A stretch of 36,443 bases of DNA, from the NCBI GenBank assembly GCA_031274555.1, contig JAISPZ010000062.1, positions 1-36,443 on the forward strand, in the 5' to 3' direction. Numbering within the stretch: the stretch's first letter is position 1; every line of letters starts with the position of its first letter. Positions 25,186 to 33,314 of the stretch are shown here, in pieces. A program made the position numbers and the translations under genes. Origin of the DNA: Bacteroidales bacterium. GTDB lineage: Bacteria; Bacteroidota; Bacteroidia; Bacteroidales; P3. The notes below the pieces were generated by a model. That model was not told the DNA's origin. It saw nothing but the letters and a program-made list of their open reading frames with translations, and made no database searches.

Positions 25186-27704
25186 TGCATACAGTTATGA
25201 GAAAAATATTTAAAACATTATCTGTCGCTATATTTGCACTTTTACTGCTCGCAGGGTGTAAAAAGGACGACGCAGGCAAAGTGACATTACAAGCATTTGG
25301 TCCATGCCCCATATTGCGTGGCACGCCTCTTACTATTTTGGGTAACAACTTAGACAATGTGACAGCCGTAGTTTTTCCAGGACATGGCGAAGTAACTCAA
25401 ATAGACGTAGTTTCCAAATCAGAAATTCGCGTAGTAGTTCCACAAAGTGCTACGGAGGGACCTATCACAATTCGTTTTGAGGACGGAGAGATTATTTCCA
25501 AAGCAAGTCTTTCGTTTACCGAGCCATATTCAATTGCTTCGGTAAGTCCGGCTACAGCAAGGGCAGGAAACGAGATAACTATTAGTGGTGATTATTTGTG
25601 GAAGATTACAAGTGTCGTGTTTTCTGGGACTGACGCAGTTATTGATTCTGTAGATTTCGTAGAAAAAACACGTACTACAATTAAAGTAAATTTGCCACGT
25701 GAGGCGGTATCAGGACGTTTTTACATCACAGACGGCTACGGCAATCAGCTCTATTCTGATTCGGCAATAAATGTAATACAGCCTGTTATTACAGGATTCT
25801 CGCCCACGACAGTTAAAGCAGGTGGCAACATCACCGTTACTGGAACGAATATGGATTTGATAAAATCTATTACGTTTGCAGGCGGAGTGGTCGTTGAGGA
25901 TACGAGTTTTGTGTCGCGGACATTAGAGGAAATTGTTATTACAGTTCCTGCAAGAGCGCAGAGTGGGGTTATTACAGGAACGGCTTATTCGCTCATTACA
26001 ACTTCTGCGTCTGGGGAACTGACAATGCTTATGCCCACTATAAGTAGCGTAACGCCCACTGTCGATCTCACTCATGGAACTGAAATTACAGTTACAGGAA
26101 CAAATCTTGACCTTGTTTCGAGTGTGTCTTTTCCGAATGTTGTGGATGGAGTAAATCCAACGGCGCAGACTGCGACAGAGGTAAAAGTTGCTTTCCCAGA
26201 AGTAGCACGTAGTGGACGAGTGCTTCTCAATATGGTGAATGGAGATACTGTAGGATTTAATGTTTCTACATTGAAGCCTGCGGTTACAGGCTATACGCCA
26301 AATCCTGTTCAGGCAGGCACTGTCGTAACGATAGCAGGTACAAATTTAGATTTGGTTGCTTCTCTTAAATTTGGTGGCAACAAAGCGGGGAAAATAACTG
26401 CCACTACAGCAACTGAATTAACAGTTGAAGTGCCGATTGATGCGACAACAGGCGAAGTAGTGTTTACTATGACAAACGGCGAAACGGCTGTTGCTCCTGA
26501 ACTTACAATTGAGTTACCTGTATTTTGCTTTGCGCCGACTTTACCCGAAGGGGAAATCAACGCAGGTGAGATGGTTATATTTGATGTTCTAAATGGCGAC
26601 AAACTTACAGGAGTGGAAGTAAAAGGTGCTGCCGCACAATATATTCTTACAGGGGCAAAACTTTATGTTCTTGTTCCGAACAATGCGAATGGCAACACTG
26701 CGTTCAAGTTTATTTCGTCTAACGGCGAAGTAACTTATATGCTTAATGTTATTGGCAAGAGTGGTCCTGTGGAAACGGTTGTTTGGACGGGTCCTGTTGA
26801 TATGACATGGAACGACGGCGGTAGAGCGATGGTATCTTGGTCGGCTTTTGAGGATGTTCCGGCAGGATCTATTCTGAAAATTACCTTTACACAGCATGAG
26901 GCTTGGGGACAGGTGCAGATTAATAATGGTGCTTGGACGCAAATCAATTTTGCAGAATTGGGAGGCTCGACAGGTACTATAACGACAGATTTTTTAGGAG
27001 ATAAAACGATTACGTTCCAAGAATTTGTATTAACGCAAGAAGTTCTGACAAATTTGGAAACAAATAATGACGTAGCCAACGATAGGTGTCTTATTCTTCA
27101 AGGCAATGATTGGACAATAGTCCAAATATCCATTATCACCACAGGTGGTGGTGGCGGTGGTGGCGACGATCCCGAAGGTCCTGAAGGTCTTGACCCTGTT
27201 CAAGACCCTGAATATGTATATTTTGATTTCAACGATGAAACTAAAAATTCATGGTGGGGTCAAGTTAATGTAAATACTCATGTGGGTGACTTATGGCAAG
27301 GCGTAGAAAATGATCCTGCTTTTAGTGTGGACGGTACGCCATACGCACACGTAAATAACGGCGAGGGTCTTTTCTTCCGTAACAGTGCTAATAATATGAA
27401 GTTAGATGGCGTGACACTTACCGACTGGGTAGTCAAGTTTGATGTACGGGTATTGAGTGGTAGTGGTGCTATTCGTTTAGAGTTACAATCAGGTGGTACT
27501 CAATATATGGCTATTGTGAATTTGGAGAACAAGAACGACTCATGGTACACCGCAACAGTTCCTTTCTCTGATTTCGTGGATAATTGGGGAATAGGTACAA
27601 ATCCTTTACCCGACCTTAATATTGATGAGTTTGGTGCGGCTGATGGTGGGGCTGGTAACACGATGGAGTTACTGATTGACAACGTCCGCTTTGAGCACAA
27701 GTAA
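25185..27704 (+). CDS. Multi-IPT/TIG-domain surface glycan-binding lipoprotein (SGBP-like) 2
   Basis: The 839-residue protein starts with an SPII signal and lipobox (LLLAGC, Cys25). About five IPT/TIG repeats follow (roughly 35-445), each with a GxxITxxGTNLD-like opening, for example GGNITVTGTNMDLIKSITF and GTVVTIAGTNLDLVASLKF. After a degenerate repeat comes a beta-sandwich rich in Trp (about 525-655, VVWTGPVDMTWNDGG and TQHEAWGQVQINNGAW), a Gly7/Asp-Pro-Glu linker (about 656-680) and a second sandwich (680-839, YVYFDFNDETKNSWWG). The stalk of Ig-like domains likely holds two carbohydrate-binding modules away from the membrane. The ATG at 25185 overlaps the previous stop by one base; an ATG at 25197 is an alternative. 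A strong terminator follows. Confidence 0.87.
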   Translation: MHTVMRKIFKTLSVAIFALLLLAGCKKDDAGKVTLQAFGPCPILRGTPLTILGNNLDNVTAVVFPGHGEVTQIDVVSKSEIRVVVPQSATEGPITIRFEDGEIISKASLSFTEPYSIASVSPATARAGNEITISGDYLWKITSVVFSGTDAVIDSVDFVEKTRTTIKVNLPREAVSGRFYITDGYGNQLYSDSAINVIQPVITGFSPTTVKAGGNITVTGTNMDLIKSITFAGGVVVEDTSFVSRTLEEIVITVPARAQSGVITGTAYSLITTSASGELTMLMPTISSVTPTVDLTHGTEITVTGTNLDLVSSVSFPNVVDGVNPTAQTATEVKVAFPEVARSGRVLLNMVNGDTVGFNVSTLKPAVTGYTPNPVQAGTVVTIAGTNLDLVASLKFGGNKAGKITATTATELTVEVPIDATTGEVVFTMTNGETAVAPELTIELPVFCFAPTLPEGEINAGEMVIFDVLNGDKLTGVEVKGAAAQYILTGAKLYVLVPNNANGNTAFKFISSNGEVTYMLNVIGKSGPVETVVWTGPVDMTWNDGGRAMVSWSAFEDVPAGSILKITFTQHEAWGQVQINNGAWTQINFAELGGSTGTITTDFLGDKTITFQEFVLTQEVLTNLETNNDVANDRCLILQGNDWTIVQISIITTGGGGGGGDDPEGPEGLDPVQDPEYVYFDFNDETKNSWWGQVNVNTHVGDLWQGVENDPAFSVDGTPYAHVNNGEGLFFRNSANNMKLDGVTLTDWVVKFDVRVLSGSGAIRLELQSGGTQYMAIVNLENKNDSWYTATVPFSDFVDNWGIGTNPLPDLNIDEFGAADGGAGNTMELLIDNVRFEHK

Positions 27705-27728
27705 AAAAAGTTTATGATGATTGTAGGC

Positions 27729-27766
27729 ACAGGGGCGGGGTTATATGCCTTGCCCCTGTTGTTTTT
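27729..27766 (+). terminator. Rho-independent terminator after the SGBP genes
   Basis: ACAGGGGC (27729-27736) pairs with GCCCCTGT (27752-27759) around a 15-nt loop, followed by a T-rich stretch (TGTTTTTA). It would end the susC-susD-SGBP transcript before the ATPase gene. Confidence 0.7.
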
Positions 27767-27850
27767 AAGATGTACCTGAAAAATTCGACCTTATTTTTAA
27801 GATATACCTGAAAAAATCGACCTTATTTTTAAGATATAACTGAAATTTTC
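27762..27850 (+). repeat. Three 32-34-bp direct repeats upstream of the DUF4143 ATPase
   Basis: The unit TTTTTAAGATATACCTGAAA followed by AAATCGACCTTA occurs twice, and a third shortened copy (TTTTTAAGATATAACTGAAA) runs into the promoter. The first copy has GATGTACC instead of GATATACC. There are no spacers, so it is not a CRISPR. Confidence 0.85.
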
Positions 27851-27852
27851 TG

Positions 27853-27860
27853 TATTTTTG
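27853..27860 (+). promoter_or_regulatory. Promoter -7 box of the DUF4143 ATPase
   Basis: TATTTTTG fits the TAnnTTTG consensus and lies 14 bp upstream of the ATPase ATG. Its place after a terminator and direct repeats suggests that the ATPase and the genes after it have their own transcript. Confidence 0.45.
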
Positions 27861-27873
27861 TAGAAAAAAAAGT

Positions 27874-29004
27874 ATGCAAATAGCTCGATTTCTTACCAAA
27901 AACATTAACAAATGGCTCTTTAAGGGTAAAGCCATAGTTGTAGTCGGTCCACGTCAAGTGGGAAAAACAACATTACTTAGACAAATTTTAACAGAGTTTT
28001 CGCCAAATGAGTCATTATATTTGAACTGCGACGAAACAGATGTACAATTATCACTCGAAAACACATCTTCTACTGAATTGCTCAATCTAATAGGAAAAAG
28101 GAAAATAGTTTTGATAGACGAAGCTCAACGTGTAAATAATATAGGCATTACCCTAAAACTGATTACCGACAATATAGACGGTATTCAATTGCTCGTTTCG
28201 GGCAGCTCTGCACTTGATATAAGAAACAAATTAAATGAGCCACTTACAGGACGAAAAGTAGAATTTAGATTATTTCCGCTTTCTACTTCCGAAATAGTAG
28301 AAACAACCTCTGCAATAGAGGAACAGCGACTGTTGGAACATAGAATGACTTACGGTATGTATCCCGATATTGTGAGCAATCCAGAAGATGCTAAACGTTT
28401 GCTCAATGAGCTAAGTACGAGCTATCTTTATAAAGATTTGCTTATGTATAAGGATATTCGCAATCCCGAAGCCTTAAACAAACTGCTTATTGCACTTGCA
28501 TTGCAAATAGGCAGCGAAGTGTCTTACAACGAGCTTTCAAGAACGGTAGGCATTAGTAACGAAACGGTAGAAAAATATATAGATCTCCTCGAAAAAGTTT
28601 TTATCGTATTTCGTCAGCCATCTTTTAGCAGAAATCTGCGCCAAGAGCTGACAAAAAGCAGAAAGATTTATTTTTACGACAATGGTATTCGCAATGCTCT
28701 TGTCCAAAATTTTCAACCACTTGCGTTGCGTAATGACGTGGGCTTTTTGTGGGAAAATTTTTGTGTAAGTGAACGAAAAAAACGTAACGAATATAACGGT
28801 GATTTTCCTAATACCTACTTTTGGCGAACAAATACACAGCAAGAAATAGACTATATTGAAGAACAGGACGGCTTGCTGTCCGCTTTTGAAATAAAATGGA
28901 ATATGAAAAAAAAGGTAAAACTTCCAAATTCGTTCGCAGACGCTTACCCAAATCACAAGTTTGTTGTCGTAAATCAGGAAAATTATTTTGATTTTATATT
29001 ATGA
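27874..29004 (+). CDS. AAA-type ATPase with DUF4143 domain
   Basis: The 376-residue protein has Walker A GPRQVGKTT (25-33), Walker B IVLIDEAQ (78-85) and the sensor-like LLVSGSSALDIRN (107-118). A winged-helix-like region follows (SYNELSRTVGISNETVEKYIDLLEK), then the DUF4143 domain with YFYDNGIRNAL, GFLWENF and a C-terminal nuclease-like WRTNTQQEIDYIEE ... AFEIKW segment. This family is common and often multi-copy in Bacteroidota; its cellular role is not established. It has no signal peptide and no link to sugar metabolism, yet sits inside the PUL with its stop overlapping the GH26 start (ATGA). The terminator, the three repeats and the separate promoter upstream suggest a later insertion. 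Confidence 0.9.
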   Translation: MQIARFLTKNINKWLFKGKAIVVVGPRQVGKTTLLRQILTEFSPNESLYLNCDETDVQLSLENTSSTELLNLIGKRKIVLIDEAQRVNNIGITLKLITDNIDGIQLLVSGSSALDIRNKLNEPLTGRKVEFRLFPLSTSEIVETTSAIEEQRLLEHRMTYGMYPDIVSNPEDAKRLLNELSTSYLYKDLLMYKDIRNPEALNKLLIALALQIGSEVSYNELSRTVGISNETVEKYIDLLEKVFIVFRQPSFSRNLRQELTKSRKIYFYDNGIRNALVQNFQPLALRNDVGFLWENFCVSERKKRNEYNGDFPNTYFWRTNTQQEIDYIEEQDGLLSAFEIKWNMKKKVKLPNSFADAYPNHKFVVVNQENYFDFIL

Positions 29005-30368
29005 TGAAGAAAATCTATTATATATTATGCGCAGTGCTGGTAATAGCCTGCAACAGTCCTAAGCCTGACACTCCGCCAACGGTAGAGCCACCGAAACTCG
29101 TGAGTTCTGTTCCTGCCGATGGTTCTGTGGATGTTGCGGCAGGCGACATAACAATAATCCTTACATATAACCAAAATGTGTTTTCCCCCAGAGCGGGGCA
29201 TAGTGGCGTTATAATGGAAAATGCCGTTATTACAAGCGTAGAGGCAAATCTGAAAAACGTTACTATCCAAGCTACAGGTCTGCAAAAAAGTACTGCCTAC
29301 ACTCTTGTTGTGCCGAAAGGCGTGGTAACTGGTCCTACAAACGTGGAAGCCCCAGAAGTGCGCCTTACATTCAGTACGGTTGATACACAAAACGTGGAGC
29401 AAGCCGCTCTCTGTACGCCTAATCCATCCCCTGAAGCAGTAGATGTCTATAACTTCCTTAAAGAAACCTACGGCAATAAAATAATTTCTGGCGCAATGGC
29501 GAAAGTTGCATGGAATACGGACGAAGCCGAAATGGTATATGCCACAACGGGTAAATATCCCGCAATGAACACGGTTGATTATATCCATCTTTGGGCTTCA
29601 CCAGCCAATTGGATTGACTACTCGCAGACTGCCTTTCTGGAAGATTGGTGGAACGCAAACGGATTGGTCAGTGCGTGCTGGCATTGGAATGTCCCTACTG
29701 CTCAAGGTGCGAGTAGCGTTGCATTTTATACCGAAAATACTGCTTTCCGTCCCTCAAACGCCCTTGTAAACGGCACGTGGGAAAATACTGTTATGAAAGC
29801 TGATTTAGCAAAGATGGCTGGCTATCTAAAATTGTTGAAAGACAAAAATATTCCTGTGATATGGCGACCGCTCCATGAGGGAGCGGGCAATATCTACGAA
29901 TACCAAAATGGTACAGCGTGGTTCTGGTGGGGACGTGACGGCGGTGCGGCGTATGTGGCACTGTGGCGTTATATGTTCGATTATTTTCAGGAGCAGGGTT
30001 TAAACAACTTGATTTGGGTGTGGACAACGCAAACGAAAGATAATGCTTTTTACCCTGGGGACGACTATGTGGATATTGTCGGACGTGATATTTATAACCA
30101 AACTTCTGCTGCAGCCAACGCTTCGCAGTTTTCGAGTATCGCGACAACTTACAGCGGAAAAATGGTGGCTTTGAGCGAAAATGGCAACGTGGCAAAGATT
30201 TCGGAACAGTGGAGTTCGGGCGCAAAGTGGCTGTTCTTTATGCCTTGGTACGACAACGCTGCTACTACACTGACAGGTCACGAACACGCTGATGCTGCCT
30301 GGTGGCTCGACGCTGTCGCAAACCCAAATGTAATAACAAGAGATGAAATGCCAAGCTTTGGGGAGTAA
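29001..30368 (+). CDS. GH26 endo-beta-mannanase lipoprotein with N-terminal Ig-like domain
   Basis: The 455-residue protein has an SPII lipobox (AVLVIAC, Cys17), a Big_5-type Ig-like domain (about 32-127, SSVPADGSVDVAAGDITIIL) and a GH26 barrel. The acid/base E293 lies in WRPLHEGAG and the nucleophile E393 in ALSENGN. ISGAMA, ACWHWNVP and IWVWTTQ are further GH26 signatures. GH26 enzymes cleave beta-1,4-mannan or glucomannan backbones. Lipidation suggests a surface enzyme. Translation is coupled to the ATPase by a 4-bp overlap, and an alternative ATG lies at 29004. A G-rich, repeat-containing gap separates it from the GH3 gene. Confidence 0.93.
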   Translation: MMKKIYYILCAVLVIACNSPKPDTPPTVEPPKLVSSVPADGSVDVAAGDITIILTYNQNVFSPRAGHSGVIMENAVITSVEANLKNVTIQATGLQKSTAYTLVVPKGVVTGPTNVEAPEVRLTFSTVDTQNVEQAALCTPNPSPEAVDVYNFLKETYGNKIISGAMAKVAWNTDEAEMVYATTGKYPAMNTVDYIHLWASPANWIDYSQTAFLEDWWNANGLVSACWHWNVPTAQGASSVAFYTENTAFRPSNALVNGTWENTVMKADLAKMAGYLKLLKDKNIPVIWRPLHEGAGNIYEYQNGTAWFWWGRDGGAAYVALWRYMFDYFQEQGLNNLIWVWTTQTKDNAFYPGDDYVDIVGRDIYNQTSAAANASQFSSIATTYSGKMVALSENGNVAKISEQWSSGAKWLFFMPWYDNAATTLTGHEHADAAWWLDAVANPNVITRDEMPSFGE

Positions 30369-30392
30369 CGCTTTTTATGTTCCTGAAATGTG

Positions 30393-30515
30393 AGGGGGCG
30401 GGCGGGCTTGTGGGTGGGTTTGTGCGGGTGGGGGCGGCGGGCGGTGGGGGTGTGTGCGGGCGGACAGGCGGTGGGAGTGAGTCGTTGCGGTGGGGCGGGG
30501 ATGTGCGGTGGGTTT
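30393..30515 (+). other. G-rich tract with quadruplex potential
   Basis: More than ten runs of three or more G, mostly separated by one to seven bases, lie on the plus strand. Together with the adjoining inverted GC-rich element this fills the 351-bp gap 30369-30719; no gene is seen. The long minus-strand open frames (proline/threonine-rich) reflect composition. Confidence 0.7.
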
Positions 30516-30699
30516 GCATTAGGGATTGAGCGGAAATCCTTTTTTGCTGCGGGGGGCTTGTGAGGGTGGCTGATTCGGCAGGGTGAGGTGGAAGTGAGGT
30601 TGGGATTTGATGAAGCGTTTTTTTGCTGGTGTAGCGTGGGTGGCAAAAAAGATTGGAGTGAAAGCCCGACCCCTGCGCTCCCTTGCAGGGGGAATGCCA
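30516..30699 (-). repeat. GC-rich dispersed element, copy B (inverted)
   Basis: Read on the minus strand it begins TGGCATTCCCCC, has the GGGTCGGGCTTTCACTCCAA box and ATCTTTTTTGCCACCCACG, then a longer centre and GCAAAAAAGGATTTCCGCTC, CAATCCCTAATGC. The orientation is opposite to copies A and C. Its left box lies 20 bp before the GH3 start. Confidence 0.85.
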
Positions 30700-30719
30700 T
30701 AAATTAATAACATATATAT

Positions 30720-33020
30720 ATGAAAAAAATTCTACAACTTATGATTATCGCAACGGCACTTATTTCCTGTTCGCAGAAAGAGATTTACAAGGACCCGTCT
30801 GCCTCTGTAAAGGAGCGCGTGGAGGATTTACTGTCCAGAATGACTTTGGAAGAGAAAGTGGGGCAGATGAACCAATTTGTTGGTATTGAGCATATAAAAG
30901 CGGCGCAGTCGTCAATGACCGAAGAGGAGCTTGCAAATAACACTGCCAACGCATTTTATCCTAACACGACAATAGAGGATATTGAACGTTGGACGTCTGA
31001 GGGACTTGTCGGCTCGTTCTTGCACGTGCTCACGTTAAAGGAAGCGAATTATCTGCAATCGCTTGCTATGAGAAGTCGCCTGCAAATCCCGATAATTTTT
31101 GGTATTGATGCGATACATGGTAACGCTAATGCGCCCGATAATACTGTGTATGCAACGAATATCAACCTTGCCTGTTCTTTTGATACTGCAATGGCTTATA
31201 GGATAGCGCGTCAGACGGCGAAAGAAATGCGTGCGATGAATATGCACTGGACATTTAACCCTAACGTGGAAGTGGCGCGGGATGCTCGCTGGGGCAGGGT
31301 AGGGGAAACATTTGGCGAAGATCCGTACCTCGTTTCGCTTATGGGTATGCAGTCTGTGAAAGGCTATCAGGGTAATTTTGTGAGCGGACGGTCTGTCGAA
31401 GACTGTCGGTGGGATGTACTCGCCTGTGTCAAACATTTTGTCGGTGGCAGTGAGCCGATAAACGGCACAAATGGGTCGCCCGCAGACTTATCCGAAAGAA
31501 CTTTGCGTGAAGTGTTTTTTCCGCCGTTCCGCAAGAGTATAGAGGCAGGGGCAATGTCTGTAATGATGTCGCATAACGAACTTAACGGTATCCCCTGTCA
31601 TACTAACGACTACCTGATGAACGATGTGCTTCGTGAAGAATGGAAATTTAAAGGATTTGTAGTGAGTGACTGGATGGATATAGAGCATATTTACGATTTG
31701 CATGGCACAGCAAAAGACTTGAAAGACGCTTTTTATCAAACGATTATGGCGGGGATGGATATGCACATGCACGGTATTCACTGGAACGAAATGGTTGTTG
31801 AACTTGTTAAAGAGGGGAGAATTTCCGAGAAGCGCATTGACGAGTCGGTGCGGCGTATTCTTGTGGCAAAATTTATGCTCGGTTTGTTTGAGAAACCGTT
31901 CGCGGACGAAGATGAAAGTATGCAAATTCGTCTTAATGACGAACATCGTGCAACGGCTCTTGAGAGTGCGAGAAACGGAATTGTACTGCTGAAAAACGAT
32001 GGCTTGCTGCCTCTCACAGAGGGTAAGTACAAGCGTATTCTCGTTACAGGCATAAATGCCGATGACGAAAATATTCTGGGCGACTGGTCGGCGCAGCAGA
32101 AGCCCGAAAACGTGATTACAGTGTTAGAGGGCATAAAACAATATGCGCAAGTTGATTTTGTAGATCAAGGCTGGGACCCTCGAAATATGAGTGCCGAAAA
32201 AGTAGAAGAAGCCGCTCGTAAGGCTCGTAATGCCGACCTCAATATTATCGTTGCGGGTGAATATATGATGCGTTTCCGCTGGACAGAGCGCACCGACGGC
32301 GAAGATACCGACCGCAGCGACCTCGACCTTGTAGGACTCCAAAACGATTTAATAGAACGGATAGTCGCGAGTGGAAAACCGACAATTCTTATTCTCATAC
32401 ACGGTCGTCCGTTGAGCGTAGAGTGGGCGAGCGAGCACGTGAACGCCCTTATAGATGCGTTCGCACCCGGAATGTACGGCGGACAGGCGATTGCCGAAAT
32501 TCTTTACGGAAAAATAAATCCGTCCGCAAAACTCGCTATCACAATTCCGCGCAGCGTGGGGCAGTTGCAGATGATCTACAATCACAAGCCCTCGCAATAT
32601 TTTCACCCTTACGCAGTAAAACCAAGCACTCCGCTGTATCCCTTTGGCTTCGGGCTTTCCTACACGACATACAAATACGAAGATTTAAAGGCAGTCAGGG
32701 ACGGCAATAGCTTTAATATCAGCGTAAAAATTACAAATACAGGTGAACGTGACGGCGTTGAGATAGCGCAGTGCTATGTCCGCGACAAGGTTGCAAGCGT
32801 GGCACGTCCGATAAAGGAACTGAAAGATTTCACCAGAGTCGATTTGAAAGCAGGTGAAAGCAAAACCGTTCAGTTTGTCCTCACGCCCGAAAAATTAAGT
32901 ATGTATAACAAAAAGATGGAGTGGGTTTTAGAGTCAGGAGAGTTTGAGGTTATGGCAGGCGGCAGCTCACTCGACAAGGATTTGCTGAAAACAACAGTGA
33001 CGGCGGGGAACGAAATTTAA
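30720..33020 (+). CDS. Glycoside hydrolase family 3 beta-glucosidase lipoprotein
   Basis: The 766-residue protein starts with an SPII signal (ATALISC, Cys17). It then shows the GH3 barrel: MTLEEKVGQM, GIDAIHGNANAPDNTVYATN, KHF (238-240) and nucleophile D317 in VVSDWMDIEHI. The alpha/beta sandwich follows (LTGINADDENILGDW, APGMYGGQAIAEILYGKINPS) and then the C-terminal FnIII-like domain (PFGFGLSYTTYKYE). It is only moderately similar to the GH3 at 2895 and differs in loops around the active site. It should remove terminal beta-linked glucose (or mannose/xylose) from oligosaccharides released by the GH26 and GH5 enzymes. Lipidation places it in a membrane, facing either the periplasm or the surface. 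Confidence 0.93.
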   Translation: MKKILQLMIIATALISCSQKEIYKDPSASVKERVEDLLSRMTLEEKVGQMNQFVGIEHIKAAQSSMTEEELANNTANAFYPNTTIEDIERWTSEGLVGSFLHVLTLKEANYLQSLAMRSRLQIPIIFGIDAIHGNANAPDNTVYATNINLACSFDTAMAYRIARQTAKEMRAMNMHWTFNPNVEVARDARWGRVGETFGEDPYLVSLMGMQSVKGYQGNFVSGRSVEDCRWDVLACVKHFVGGSEPINGTNGSPADLSERTLREVFFPPFRKSIEAGAMSVMMSHNELNGIPCHTNDYLMNDVLREEWKFKGFVVSDWMDIEHIYDLHGTAKDLKDAFYQTIMAGMDMHMHGIHWNEMVVELVKEGRISEKRIDESVRRILVAKFMLGLFEKPFADEDESMQIRLNDEHRATALESARNGIVLLKNDGLLPLTEGKYKRILVTGINADDENILGDWSAQQKPENVITVLEGIKQYAQVDFVDQGWDPRNMSAEKVEEAARKARNADLNIIVAGEYMMRFRWTERTDGEDTDRSDLDLVGLQNDLIERIVASGKPTILILIHGRPLSVEWASEHVNALIDAFAPGMYGGQAIAEILYGKINPSAKLAITIPRSVGQLQMIYNHKPSQYFHPYAVKPSTPLYPFGFGLSYTTYKYEDLKAVRDGNSFNISVKITNTGERDGVEIAQCYVRDKVASVARPIKELKDFTRVDLKAGESKTVQFVLTPEKLSMYNKKMEWVLESGEFEVMAGGSSLDKDLLKTTVTAGNEI

Positions 33021-33023
33021 AAT

Positions 33024-33223
33024 TGGGCATTCCCCCGCTCCCTCGCAGGCTCGGGCGCGGGGTCGGGCTTTCCGCTACAAAGTCGCGAGTAAGCGAGGGC
33101 AGAGGACGCGCTTGCGCGGACTATGCCGAGCGAGAGCGACTTCATTGCGAAGCAATAATCTTTTTTGCCCGCCCCTTGAGCCACCCCACTGCAAAAAAGG
33201 ATTTCCGCTGCAATCCCTAATGC
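33024..33223 (+). repeat. GC-rich dispersed element, copy C, with a nested hairpin insert
   Basis: It begins 4 bp after the GH3 stop with TGGGCATTCCCCCGCTCCCT and contains GGGTCGGGCTTTCCGCTACA. It is interrupted at about 33081-33158 by a palindrome-rich insert (AGTCGC at 33081 pairs with GCGACT at 33136; core GCGCTTGCGC), then resumes with ATCTTTTTTGCC and ends GCAAAAAAGGATTTCCGCTG, CAATCCCTAATGC. The 294-bp gap before the next GH26 holds no gene. Confidence 0.85.
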
Positions 33224-33314
33224 GCCTACCGCCCGTCATATACCGAGTGTCAGTGGCTCTATGGCGAAGTGGCGACGCATAACCGAACACTAAAAACAAC
33301 AAACTTATAATAAA

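Noticed and set aside
30265-30713. Several overlapping minus-strand proline/threonine-rich frames
   Set aside because: They arise from the G-rich tract and the GC-rich element, are low complexity and partly overlap the GH26 gene.
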